In this document: positions 23,614 through 35,138 of the stretch, one piece after another | Layout of the letters: each line of letters begins with the position of its first letter | Numbering within the stretch: position 1 is the stretch's first letter | Assembly (NCBI GenBank): GCA_023231475.1 | Contig: JALJEE010002282.1 | Coordinates: 110,833 to 174,832, forward strand | Length of the DNA: 64,000 nucleotides | Reading direction: 5' to 3' | Source: Seison nebaliae | Taxonomy: Eukaryota; Rotifera; Pararotatoria; Seisonacea; Seisonidae | Made by a program: the position numbers and the translations under genes | Notes under the pieces: model-generated | What the model saw: the letters and a program-made list of their open reading frames with translations, nothing else | What the model was told of the DNA's origin: nothing | The model's database searches: none

Positions 23614-24679
23614 TTAAACATTTAATTTTCTATTAATCCATTGAATATACGGACTAACTTTCGCATAAACACCACCATCCGAACATTTATAACCCCAGTT
23701 CACTATACCAATCATCTCCCATCTCGCCACTAAACTGTAACGATTTTTACAGATCAAACTCGCTCCAGAATCTCCTACAAACAGGAAAAAAATTTCAAAT
23801 AATTTTAATGAGAATTAAAAAACCGTTACATGAATCACCGAAATCACTGTTGTTCCCACCACCACAAAATTCCAAGGAATGTTGAAAATTATAAAATTTT
23901 CCTGCACATTCACTTTGTCTGTACAAGTTTAACTGAACTTCGTGCGGTCGATCAGGAAATTGTAAATCTAAAATTTTTATTGAAATTTCAAAAAATTTCT
24001 CTAACTATAAAAACGACTAAACTATTTGTGTAACCCCAACCAGGTTGCATGCAAATACGGTTGTTTTGACGTCTTGCTACAGCTACGGAAGCGCCATTCG
24101 GTAAACATGGTGGTCTGATGATATAACCGAAATTTTTGATTTTTCTCTAAAAATTTAATTTTTTAAAATTAAATTTTTATTTTTAAAAACTTTCAATTTC
24201 ACTAATACAATGTCGTTGAAATGTTTATACGGATTGTGACCGTCTGGTATATGGAATGAATCGACTTCTTCTCCATTTTCATAAAATGGTCCGATTGTTT
24301 CCGATAAATTATCGACGTTCATATAAACTCGATAATCACTCAAATTCCATTTTGGGTCATAAGAAAAACAATGTCCTGCCGTTATAAAATGTTGATCAGT
24401 GATGATGGTACCAGTACAATGTGTAACATTATTCATTTTTATTAGAACCTTAATAATTTTATTAAAGAATAATTGGAAATTTGAAAAGAAAACCATCCAC
24501 GGATAAACTTTACCGGATATTTCATTACCATTAATCACACGTGAAGTAGCTACATAATTCTGTACTCCACAAAACTTCTGATATTGATAAACGGTTTTAT
24601 AGACGTTAAATCGGAAACAATCAATATTTAGAAGGAGAATAATAAACAAGAAGGTGATAGAGGGAAGATTGGACTTCAT
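23614..24679 (-). CDS. Secreted trypsin-like S1 serine protease
   Basis: Five exons: 24494-24679, 24191-24448, 24023-24146, 23824-23967, 23614-23774; 873 nt, 290 aa. A signal peptide (SITFLFIILLLNIDC) is followed by a short propeptide, RVINGNE at the activation site, TAGHC (His88), NDIVLVKL (Asp141) and DSCNGDSGA (Ser240), so the triad is complete. Asp234 sits where trypsin has its specificity Asp189, predicting cleavage after Lys/Arg. The usual GDSGG is GDSGA here. The canonical DSCNGDSG is recovered only by using the donor AACG|gttttt; the nearer GTAACG donor would create a stop. It starts at the Met of MKSNL because that opens the signal peptide; a longer open frame upstream adds 31 residues without a signal. 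Confidence 0.9.
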
Positions 24680-24928
24680 GTCGCACCGAAATAGTTGAGA
24701 GTTTTCTGCTCCACAAATATCTCCTTCCTCCTCACAACATGAAATCGAATGTATGGGAAGAACACCATACATATGAATAATATGAAAAGGATTCGTTTTT
24801 TATTCGATATTTTATTAAAGACTAACTAAAAATAACTTTACAATTTCATATAAACATTACTGAAAAAATTAATGAAATTTCGAATAAAATTAATATCAAA
24901 AAATTATTCCGAATCAGTATTTCTTTTT

Positions 24929-25981
24929 TCAAATACTTTTTTTATTAATACATTCATCATCACCATTATCATTACCATTATTATTATTATTATTATCATC
25001 ATCATTACCATTATTATCATTATCATCATTATTATCATTATCATCATTATTATCATCAACATCATCATCACTCGACGATTCTTCATTCTCTTCCACTTCA
25101 CTATCAATCTCATGTTTTAAAATTTTATCAGTCTCATTTTTTTTCATGTCCTTTGTCGTCGCTTTAGTTATGGGACTGTAACACATTTCCAGTTTGACCA
25201 TTTTGTCAGGAATTTCAACTGCTTCAACTCTCGAACGTTTCGTTGAAAATGTGAGATGGTCAGTATTCTTTATGATATAATAATATCGATTGTTCGTCGA
25301 ACAAATCAATTTGCCAAAACTGATTTTCTTCTTATAAATTCCCAACATATTATTGAAATAAATGAAAGGATTGAATAAAGTTCTTGTATAATATTCCTTC
25401 TGTTTCACATCGTGCACTTCATCTTTCGAACGGAAATGTCGACGACCAATATGGAAATAACAATCACTCTTATATCGATAAGTGATTTGACATTGTTTAC
25501 ATTGGAATCGATAAACATCCATTATCATTCGTCGCTTCTTTACAAAATAATCGACATTCTTCGATTCCAATAATTGCTTGTAATCTTCGAAACATTCATT
25601 ATTTTCATAATTATTCAAATAAGTCTCTTCCATTTTCTCACTTTGGATGATTGTCCGATCTTGGAATTCCAACTTATGAATTGGAAATTGCAAAATTCGT
25701 TGTACGAAATGATATTTTTTCGTTTCATGCATTAAACCTTGTGGGAGAATTGCAGGTCGAGTTTGATGTTGTTCAAATTGGAGAATCATCCGACGGAATA
25801 CTGGCTCCAATTGATTGGCTGTCATGAACACTAAATCTTTTACATATTCCAAATGTTGCTCATTCGTCTTCACTATCGGTACGGCGTCTTCAATCAATTT
25901 CAATGTTACACCGGCACAAATCGACACAGCATAACAATCGGCGACACTTCGAACAAATTGAAGAGCATCAAATTCCGGCAT
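24929..25981 (-). CDS. Zinc-finger protein with acidic Asp/Asn tail, 350 aa
   Basis: Single exon. Residues 1-110 are largely helical and unrecognised. One C2H2 finger (FQCKQCQITYRYKSDCYF with HIGRRH) lies at about 158-181. Residues about 290-340 are almost entirely Asp, Asn and Glu, encoded by GAT/AAT-rich DNA, and the protein ends KKSI. A lone finger and a basic patch (TKRSRVE) suggest a nuclear protein. The acidic tail resembles histone-binding or activation regions in general character only. It lies 250 bp upstream of the protease start on the same strand. Confidence 0.75.
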   Translation of the reverse strand: MPEFDALQFVRSVADCYAVSICAGVTLKLIEDAVPIVKTNEQHLEYVKDLVFMTANQLEPVFRRMILQFEQHQTRPAILPQGLMHETKKYHFVQRILQFPIHKLEFQDRTIIQSEKMEETYLNNYENNECFEDYKQLLESKNVDYFVKKRRMIMDVYRFQCKQCQITYRYKSDCYFHIGRRHFRSKDEVHDVKQKEYYTRTLFNPFIYFNNMLGIYKKKISFGKLICSTNNRYYYIIKNTDHLTFSTKRSRVEAVEIPDKMVKLEMCYSPITKATTKDMKKNETDKILKHEIDSEVEENEESSSDDDVDDNNDDNDNNDDNDNNGNDDDNNNNNNGNDNGDDECINKKSI

Positions 25982-26534
25982 GTTTCGTCTTTGAAAAAAT
26001 TTGGTTGAAATTAATCTCTCTAATTTTCTCTGTTGAAAACTTATATAGTCGAAGAAATTTTTAAAAATAAACGTGCGATCTCCTTCTGCAATACTGAAAT
26101 ATTCACTTTCGTAAACTTTCTGACATTTAAAAAGAATTTGAACAGAATCTGTATTTAATCATAAATCCCACTCACTACATGTCAACAAAATATAATCTTC
26201 CAATTCAAATATGTAAACTTCACTAGATAAATCTGTAAATGTTGATATCGAAAATGTGGATGAAATGCAATCTAAAAAAACTCGCGGTTTTTCAAAATTT
26301 GAACGAAATGCAAAATTCTTCTTTTAACCAATCATTTTGGATTCTATTCCTTTTGAATAACAAAAAAATATCTTAATAAAAATATTATAAATTTTAAGTT
26401 TCATTAAATATTTTAATAGAATTTTAAAAAATTATCGTTTTATCGAATTAATTTTATCCCTAATTTAAATACAATCTCAATGTAAGAATTAGAAATGTTG
26501 TCATTAATATTCCCAATTCATCACGTGCTTTCAT
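25982..26534. other. Intergenic
   Basis: AT-rich; holds the 5' side of the zinc-finger gene and the tRNA-Ser upstream region. No gene or repeat seen. Confidence 0.4.
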
Positions 26535-26616
26535 GACGAGGTGGCCGAGTGGTTAAGGCGTTGGACTGCTAATCCAATGGGCTCTGCCCGCGTGGGTTCG
26601 AATCCCATCCTCGTCG
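26535..26616 (+). tRNA. trnS-GCU: tRNA-Ser (anticodon GCT)
   Basis: 82-nt gene. The acceptor GACGAGG pairs with CCTCGTC, with discriminator G. The A box is TGGCCGAGTGG, and the anticodon arm is TTGGA-CTGCTAA-TCCAA with anticodon GCT at 26568-26570. A long variable arm is as expected for serine, and the B box is GGTTCGAATCC. No intron. It decodes AGC/AGU codons. Confidence 0.97.
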
Positions 26617-26623
26617 AATATCA

Positions 26624-26629
26624 TTTTTT
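26624..26629 (+). terminator. Pol III T-run after tRNA-Ser
   Basis: TTTTTT eight bases past the tRNA end, the usual RNA polymerase III stop. Confidence 0.85.
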
Positions 26630-27007
26630 CTTGTAATTTCATAGTAAAATTCAGATTTTTCATTTGAATTAATTGAGAAAAAATATCTATTGGTTCTGCT
26701 TTTTATTAACACTTTAAAGTTTTTTTCTGCTAGTTCACACAGCGTTATTTCTGGAAATTTACTTTTGCTATAATATTTCTTGATAAATTTAATTTGTTTT
26801 TTCGAAATTTTAGGCTTATTGTGCACGTTTTACTTTTACGAGTATTTTTAAAAATATTTAATTTCTTCATATCTTCCGTTAAATCTACTTACAATAATAT
26901 AGCAAACATTGTTTTCCAATAGAAATTATTTTCTTTATTCATTTCCTCAAATTTTTTTCTCTTCATAGAAATTTTATTCTTTTCGAAATCGAACACTTTT
27001 AGAAGAA
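26630..27007. other. Intergenic
   Basis: AT-rich spacer containing the PARP promoter. No gene seen; an antisense ORF running into the tRNA is not credible. Confidence 0.4.
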
Positions 27008-28705
27008 ATGGGAATAGCAAAAGGAAGAACGCAAGGTTCGACGTCGATGAAGAAGAAAGTTTATGAGAGTCTCGATTTGAAAGATGAAAGATTTAAGAAA
27101 CTAACAAAAAAATTAGTTGATGTTGCATTTGATAAGACAAAATATCGAGTGTATACTGAAGACGATTCGAAAGGTGATCGGACGATATTCAAGGCAGTTC
27201 TCAATAAAGTTATTTTTTTATTATTATATTTTTGTCTTAAATTATTATTTAAATTAGACGAGTAAAAACGAAAATAATCTTTGCACAATCCAATTGTTGG
27301 AAGATAATGAAGAAAATTATTATTTTGGTCATCGATGGGGCAGAGAAGATGCGAGAGGTAGAACTTCATTTATTAAATTCGAGAAGAAATTGGCAGCAGC
27401 GAAAAAACATTTTTTCAGCAAGTTATTTTTTTCTATTTCATTTATTTGTTCAATTTCTTAAAATTAGATTAAATGAATTGACGAAGAATGAGTCGTTGAA
27501 GGATGTGAAGGATAATCCAGGTAAATATTATGTGATCGATATCGATATGGATTCGTTGATGGTACCGGAGGAAAATAAAACCGTTTCTGTTCCTGAAAGT
27601 AAATTACCTGAAGAAATTCAAGATTTGATGAAAACGATCTGTAACATTGGACCGTTTACGAAAGTGATGAAAAAGAACAAATTAAATCGAGAACTATTAT
27701 CATTGGGAATGTTGAGTGAAGAACAAATCTTGAAAGGATATCAAGTATTGAAGAAAATCGGTAATAAATTATCGCAAAATAATAGCGATTCCTTCGTAAC
27801 ATTAACATCTGCTTTCTACTCGTACATTCCTCATTATTTTTCAACTAGTCGACCGATCATCATTGATAATCAGAAGAAATTGAAAGTGGAAACGGATTTA
27901 TTAAAAGTTCTTTACGACTACAATTGTGTTGATAGAATGTTGAAGAAAGATGTGACTGGTGTCTTTAATCCAATTCAACGGAATTATGAACAGATCGGAT
28001 GTAAAATTAAGGTGGTTGATGATGAATCGGATGTTTATGAAGTTTATTCTTTTTTTTTCTTATTCTAATTTTAATCTGTTCGTGAAGATTTTGCAAAATT
28101 ATTTAGAATTAAATCATTCACATATCCATTCAGATTATCGAATGGAACTAGAAGAGATTTATGAAATCGATAGAAATGAAGAATTCGTTTCAAAAGGAAA
28201 TCTCCAATTATTATGGCACGGCTCTAAATTGAGTAATATTGCGAGTATTTTAGGAAATGGATTAACACTCCCTCCGGAAGAAGTCTCCAATTTCGGTTCG
28301 ATGTTCGATAGCGGAATTTATTTCGCTGATGTTTCCAGTAAGAGTGCCAATTACAGTATGGATGAAGACGATATCGGTTTCTTAATACTCGCTCAAGTGT
28401 CATTGGGAAAAGTATATGAAACATATGGACCTGATAATAATGCCAGTAGCACAGTGGAGAAAAATAAATGTGATTCTTTACGAGCTATTGGGAAACTATC
28501 ACCAAATAAATCGAGTCATTCTAAAATTATATTTGGTAAGACTGAAGTAACAGTTCCAATTGGTAAATGTGAGGAAATTACACAGGCTGATGATTGTATA
28601 TTAAGACATAATGAATATGTTGTTTACGATGAGAGTCAAGTATGTATTCGTTTTTTGATGAAAGTGAAATACATTAACAATACCGTTACAACATCTGAAG
28701 AATGA
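27008..28705 (+). CDS. Poly(ADP-ribose) polymerase with WGR domain (PARP2/3 class)
   Basis: Exons 27008-27208, 27258-27421, 27468-28041, 28088-28705; 1557 nt, 518 aa. Order: a short basic N-terminus, WGR domain (GHRWGREDARGR, about residues 90-101), helical regulatory domain, then the catalytic domain. The H-Y-E triad is intact: LWHGS (His357), GIYFAD (Tyr391) and NEYVVYD (Glu489). It uses NAD to add ADP-ribose to proteins at DNA breaks in the nucleus. It lacks the zinc fingers and BRCT of PARP1, so it belongs with PARP2 or PARP3; Glu489 predicts polymer-forming chemistry. All three introns start GTT and are 46-49 bp. Confidence 0.94.
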
Positions 28706-29204
28706 TATTGTTGAATTGAATAATGATTTATCAATTTTTTAAAATTTCATTTGATCCAAAATCAAATTCGTTCTTAAATTCAAATTTTTCTTTCTTTTTT
28801 TTTTGTGGTTTTCAATTTTCTTATGTCATTTGACAATATCCGTTTTTTGAATATTTTTCTAAAATTTTTTTATTATTGTCTATTGACAATGTCCGTTTTT
28901 TGAATATTTTTCTAAAATTTTTTTATTATTGTCTTTTATGTCCTATTGTCCATTCGTGTTTTGTTTGTGAAAGAATAAAAAATTCTTAATATGTATATAT
29001 GTGGAAATGGAGACAAAGAACTGGAAAAAACTTAATCGGATAAATTGAATGGAAGATTAAAATAATTTTAATAATCAAAAAAAAAGAATAATTTATTTCA
29101 TAATTTTTCAATTTTTTCCAAAATTTTTCCCTTCGAATAATGAGAATGTAATTGATCCAGATTTGACCTAACAAAGAGAATGATGAAATTTGATGAGAAT
29201 GAAA
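28706..29204. other. Spacer between convergent PARP and IARS1
   Basis: Holds both 3' ends and a 53-bp tandem duplication (separate entry). No gene seen. Confidence 0.5.
28831..28934. repeat. 53-bp direct tandem duplication
   Basis: Two adjacent copies begin 'tgacaatatccg' (28831) and 'tgacaatgtccg' (28884); apart from that a/g change they are essentially identical through the T-rich core to 'tattattgtct'. The near-identity implies a recent event. Confidence 0.85.
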
Positions 29205-32200
29205 TTAAGAAAATACTACTTTGACAGTATCCTTAATAATTTGACGATTATTGATGTCTTCTTTGGTAAATTGTTTATTTATACCGTGGACTATGAAATC
29301 ATATGTTTTCTCGATGACATCATTCAAATAATCGTCATCGGTTGAATATTTCACAATAATATCATCAGTAGATGTCAATTTTGCCTATTGGAAGAAAAGT
29401 GAAAATAAAGTTGTAAAATATGAAAATTTACTGCCAATCTCAATTTTTGAATTCGATTAATAATTTCTTTAGCGACACCTTCGAGAATTGAAGTTTCATC
29501 TTGACTGATATCGAGTAATACGATAACATTATTTTGTACTTTAGCAACTAATTGACCGAATTCTAAAAGGAGAACAATAAAAGAATTTTCCTTTAGTGTT
29601 TCATCAAGTGTTTCCCCTAACCAGAACATTGGTGGCAATTATAGAATATTCGAATATCTTCCAATAACAATCGATAAATTTCTTTGTCAGAAATTATCAG
29701 ATCGAAATGTCCATCATTTTGAAGTTGACGAATTTGTTCATCTGTCATCTTCTCGATGAGTGGAGTGAATTCTTTCAATTTCTGCTTGATTTTACTACCT
29801 AATACTTTGTAATCAGCTTTGGCATTTAATGTTATTTTATATTTATTCTGATTAGTTGTCACTTTTAATTGACGGATATTTAATTCGCTTTTAATTGCTG
29901 ATACAATTTGAGAATAATAAGGAACATTCCATTTGATAGAGAATATATCCTCCAAAATTACAACCATTTGACTCAAAGGATACTACGAAATTAATTAATT
30001 AATTCGATAATTAGAAGTAATAATGAAACTTTGAGAGGTAAATTATTATTATCTCGAAGATATCGTCCACATTCGATAATAGTTTGCATAGTAGACACAG
30101 ATCTCTCAATTTTCAAATTGAAATATTTCTTACTAAAAGAAAAATTGAAGATATGATAAAAGAAAGTGAACTCTAATTTCGGAATTAATAGATAATGAAT
30201 CGAATCCACATTTAACGATTTCTCAGTTATAAATTTGCGAAGTATCTGATAAATGTGTTCGGTAAGGAATGGAATAAATGGTGCCAATAATCGACACAAT
30301 GTCAATAAGACGTCGAATAACGAATGAATGGAACAGAGTGCTTCATATTTTCCATCTTCTCCCTGAAAAAATAAAAATTGAGAATTGGATTATTTTTTGA
30401 TAGATTAAAATTTCCAACTTTAATTCGTTTTCTCGAAAGACGAACATACCAATTACATAAAATATCGATCACTTTCACTAATGACGGTGTTACCATATAT
30501 AATTTATATGCTGAAAATAAATGACATGTGAAGGAATTTGGAGAGGAAAACAAAAAAAAAAAAACCGTTCATTTTCTCCGTAACGTCAGCTAAGAGTGAT
30601 TGGACGTAAGATAATATCCAAACATCCAAAAAATTTTCCGTTCGATATTCATTTTTATGATCATATTGATAAATCACTTTATCTTCCTATTGTCATTAAG
30701 AAATGAAATTGACTGGAAATGAAACGGAAAAAAAAACTTTTTCTAATCGTTGAATATTTTGAATGAGGAATCTGAGTGAACTATACATGGGAATGAAAAC
30801 ATCTTTCAAGACGTCTTGAACTCCTTTTTGCTGGAATTTCAATGCATCTCCATGTGCTGCTGGTGAAGTGATCAAATATAATCGAATTGCATCAGCTCCG
30901 AAATTATTCACAACTTTGATGGGATCAGGAAAATTTTGTTTACTCTTCGACATTTTCTCTCCTTTCTCGTTCAAAACGATTCCATTACAAACGAGATTTT
31001 TGAATGGTGCCGTATCATAAATTGCCGTTGAGATGATTATGAGAGTATAGAACCATCCACGTGTCTGATCGATTCCTTCGGCAATGAAATTTGCAGGAAA
31101 TGTTTGTTCAAATAATTCTTTTTGTTCGAAAGGAAAATGTTTTTGAGCGAATGGCATCGAACCTGATTCGAACCAACAATCGAAAACTTCAGGAATTCGT
31201 TTCAATTTTCCTTTTCCTAATTTAGATGGAATTGTTATATGATCAATTTTATCAGAATGTAAATCTGTGATATTCTTCTCTCCAGATAATTCTTCCAATT
31301 GTTTAATGGAACCGATACAAACGACTTCTTCACCATCATCTGATATCCATATGGGAATTGGATTACCCCAATATCGATTTCTGGAGAAAGCCCAATCTCT
31401 CGCATTCTTCAACCAATTGCCGAAACGTTTCTCTTTAACAAAATCAGGAACCCAATATGTTTCACTCGTATTTTTCAATAATCGATCAATCAACAATTCC
31501 ACACGAATGAACCAACTTTTGACCGCCTTGTATAAAAGAGGAGTATTCGATCTCCAACAAAATGGATAGTCATGTACACATTCTTCAATCTTAAATACTC
31601 GTCCTTCTCCTTTTAAATAACGAAGAATTTTCTTATCAGCTTCTTTCACATATTCACCTTTGAAATGAGAAACTTCATGAGTGAAACATCCTTTCTCATC
31701 TACTGGACAAATGACATCGCCCTCTTTACAAATGATATTATATAAGAGACAAACTCGATGATCATCTTCTCCAAAAAATGGTGCTTGATGTACAATACCA
31801 GTACCACTATCATCAGTCACATATGAATCACAATTAATTCTAAATGCTCTTTCTTTCATCTTTTCATAAAAATAATTAAATAAAGGTTTATATTTCTTTC
31901 CTTCCAAATCTTTCCCAATCATCTTCTTCACAATTTCATAATCATCTTCATCTTTGAACATTTCACTAACTCGATTCTCCATTATAATATATTTCTTTGT
32001 CGTTTTCTTATCTTGAATGAGAATATATGTCGATGTGGGATTGAGACAAAGAGCCAAATTTGACGGTAATGTCCACGGAGTTGTTGTCCAAGCAACTAAT
32101 TCCACATCCATTTCCTCCATTAATGGAAATGTGATAATAACAGCTGGATCTCTAACTTTCCGATAATTTTGTTGTGCTTCAAAATTCGATAAAGGAGTTG

Positions 32201-32762
32201 AACATCCAGTTGAGTAGGGAACAACTTTCACTCCTTGATATACGAGTCCTTTATTGAAGAGTTGTTGAAATGTCCACCATACACTCTCCATAAACCATGG
32301 ATACATGGTCTTGTAATCATTACGGAAATCGATCCATCGTCCTACTCGTGTAATAATCGTCTCCCATTCACCACTATATCGATCCACAATCTTTCGACAT
32401 TCATCATTATATTTATCGATTCCCATCTTCTTCACATCCTTCGAACTTTTTATTCCCAATTTCTTATCAATCTCATATTCGACTGGAACGCCATGACAAT
32501 CCCAACCGAATCTCCTCTCCACATTATGACCGGTTTGATAGGCCCAACGACAAACCGTATCTTTGATCGTACCAGCAAGTATGTGTCCATAATGGGGCAG
32601 TCCAGTGGCGAATGGAGGACCATCATAAAACGAAAATTCTTTCCTGCCTTTCGATAATTCACATGACGTCTCAAATGCTCGAATCTTCTTCCAATATTCC
32701 AATATATTCTCCTCCTCTTTCGGGAAACTGATTTGAGGTGGAAGATTTACATTCTCTGACAT
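29205..32762 (-). CDS. IARS1: Isoleucyl-tRNA synthetase, cytoplasmic
   Basis: Eight exons: 30738-32762, 30566-30686, 30419-30510, 30172-30362, 30030-30132, 29622-29982, 29432-29562, 29205-29384; 3204 nt, 1067 aa, close to yeast IleRS and shorter than human (1262). It charges tRNA-Ile with isoleucine. The class I signatures are HYGH (57-60) in GPPFATGLPHYGH and KMSKS (about 602-606). The editing domain (GTGIVHQAPFFGEDD) and anticodon-binding region (LLAPFIPFLTEHIYQ) are both present, as is the C-terminal EIINRIQKLR. No mitochondrial presequence is visible. The introns sit in the 3' third only; one is 39 bp, the shortest I placed. Confidence 0.96.
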
Positions 32763-33273
32763 TCTTATTTTAATCTCAAAAAATTTATTTTAAAATTTAT
32801 TTCTTGACAAAATAAAACTTGATAAAAATTAAAAGACACAAAAAAGAAGAATAATAAAGATAATTTCAAATTACATAATAAATTTATAAAAGAAATAAAA
32901 TTTCTCATTTATATTCTATTTTAAGTTCTATTAAGTGGTTTTGACAGAAATTTTGATGAAATCAAAAGAAATTCTTACCATCCGTCACGTTGCTGAACAT
33001 AATTGAATGGAAATGTTGAAATATTATATTTTTAGAAATTAAAGAATCCATTTGAAATTTTCAATTAAAATTTTAAGCTTACATCTCATAGTTTCAGCCT
33101 CATAAAAAACTCACTATAATATTGATAAAAGCTTTAAAATGAAATTTAAAATAATTTGAAAGTTTTCTTATTAGATGACGATGACATTTCAGTTCTATAA
33201 ATTTGATTGCAGTAGAAATTAATTAAATTAATATTTCTTCTTATTTATATAGATCAGACGAGAATCGAGGAAG
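32763..33273. promoter_or_regulatory. Divergent IARS1 / ATP5PB intergenic region
   Basis: 511 bp between oppositely oriented start codons of two housekeeping genes; both promoters must lie here. No distinct box can be assigned. Confidence 0.4.
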
Positions 33274-34113
33274 ATGTTAAGACTAACTACGCCTTCAAAA
33301 TTAGTGATCAATAATCTTTTCAAAAATGGAGTTAATTCCATTTCCTCCACCACAACAGTATCAGCAAATGAGAAAACGGTGAAATTATATCCACATGAAG
33401 ATGCACAACGTGATTTGGTGAATTATCCCCGTCCCAGAATTCAGGAACATATGAATAAAGTGAGAATGGCATTCATTCCTGATAGTTGGTTTAAAGCACT
33501 TGAACCTAAACTTGGAATTACTGGACCATACACTTTACTCGCAGGATTATCCACATATCTCTTATCGAAAGAATATTTCGTTTATTGGGTAGATACTGGA
33601 GAGCATTTGGGATTTGTTTTGTTTCTCATGTTCTTCCATTATCGATATGGAGCGAAAGCTTATGAATTTTTCGATAATACTTTAAAAACGGAAGATGAGA
33701 AATATAAGAAATTTATAGATGATAATACAAAGTCGTTGAGAGAGAGTAACACAGAATTAGATATCGTCATTAATGCACCAGAAGTAGTTAAATTGATTAA
33801 GGAAGTTAAGGCGGAGAATGTTGAAATGCAATTGGAACGTGATTATCGTCAACGACTATTAACCGCGTATAAAGACGTGAAGAAACGATTAGACTATCAA
33901 TTAGCTGTTGATGAGACGAAGAAAAGTTTCGAAAAAGATCATATGATCAATTGGATTATTAATAATGTGAAAAATTCGATAAAAGCAAAAGAAGTTTAAA
34001 TTGAAATTTCTTTTTTGAAATTTTTTTAATTTTATAATTTATTTTCTTTCATTTTACAGGAAGAGAAATTAATTAATGATTGTATCGCAACTTTGAAGAC
34101 ATTACGTGTTTAA
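33274..34113 (+). CDS. ATP5PB: Mitochondrial ATP synthase subunit b
   Basis: Exons 33274-33993 and 34060-34113; 774 nt, 257 aa. An N-terminal mitochondrial presequence is followed by PERPRxQE-like RDLVNYPRPRIQEHMNK, FIPDSWFKALEPKLGITGPY, two hydrophobic helices (about residues 88-125) and a long amphipathic helical stator arm. The last exon (54 nt) supplies EKLINDCIATLKTL, matching the conserved end; without splicing the protein stops two codons after the donor. It is the peripheral stalk of complex V. Confidence 0.92.
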
Positions 34114-35138
34114 GAGAATCATCATTACTTGGAAAACATTTTGGAAAGATGAATTTAATTGTCATAAATCATTAATTTTTAGTTTCTTAATAAAAAACTC
34201 TCTTAATCAAAATCTTTTGCACTTCAAGAAATTTTAATAAATTTCTTTTATAACTAATTTTTTTCGTTTGAACTTTTTCTTCAAATTTCTCGACAGAAAT
34301 TTTTATAAATTAAATATTTAGATACCGTCTTGTGGGGCAAAATGAGACACTTCGTAGTAGGCTTCTTTTTATTAGCCCTAAATCATTTTCCCAATCTGTA
34401 AATTTCTTTTAAAATAGTTTTATAGGTTTAAAAAAATAAGTAGTTTCAAAATATCCATTCATTTTTATCGAATTTTAAATAAGAAAAAAGTTGCAGCCAT
34501 TTTAAAATATTTTTGATTATGATGTTGATCAACTAACAGTAAGCTTATTTGATCAAAAAAAATTCAATTTGTTCTCATTTAAAGATGTATCAAAAATTAT
34601 TGAAAATCTCCATAGAAGCTTACTAGTTCATTATTTAGAGTCTGTCAAATTTTTAGAAAGTTAAATTGCTAAAAAAAATTAATTACAAATGAAGTGGTTG
34701 GGGCAATAAGAATTCTCTCTCAAAAATAATCGGTTAGCACATATCATACCACGTTTTAGATGTCGAATACTACCAAAATTGGGAATCTTTTCTGTAGACA
34801 CTTCTTGCGAACTGAATCAATATATTCTAAATTATCAATAACTTCACGGCTCGATTGAAAGAAGCAACTATTCATATTTTCAATCTCATGTAGTAATAGA
34901 GATGGATTTTTACATATCGGAATCTGGAATGATATATTTTCATCATTATCTCTCGTTCCTATATATAATAAAATATAAATAAAAATAATGTTGAAATTTT
35001 ATAAGAGTATGTATATGTATGTATAAGAGATGTATTTAAAAATTTTTTAAGAGAAGATATAATTTTATTAATGTCGTGAATGAACTTTACAATAAGTTAA
35101 GATGAAAATGGAGGAGTTTTGCGTTAGAAGAAATGAGA
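34114..35138. other. Intergenic, possible transposon trace
   Basis: About 1 kb without a supported gene. A 'gtggggcaaaatgagacac' stretch at about 34332-34350 and 'ggttggggcaataag' at about 34696 look like fragments of an old element, but no terminal repeats or ORF can be shown. Confidence 0.35.

Noticed and set aside
26569-26826. Minus-strand 85-aa ORF overlapping tRNA-Ser
   Set aside because: Its end is made of antisense tRNA sequence; coding is not credible.
31267-32657. Plus-strand ORFs of 100 and 140 aa inside IARS1
   Set aside because: They lie antisense to strongly conserved synthetase coding sequence; their frames are mirrors of its codons.
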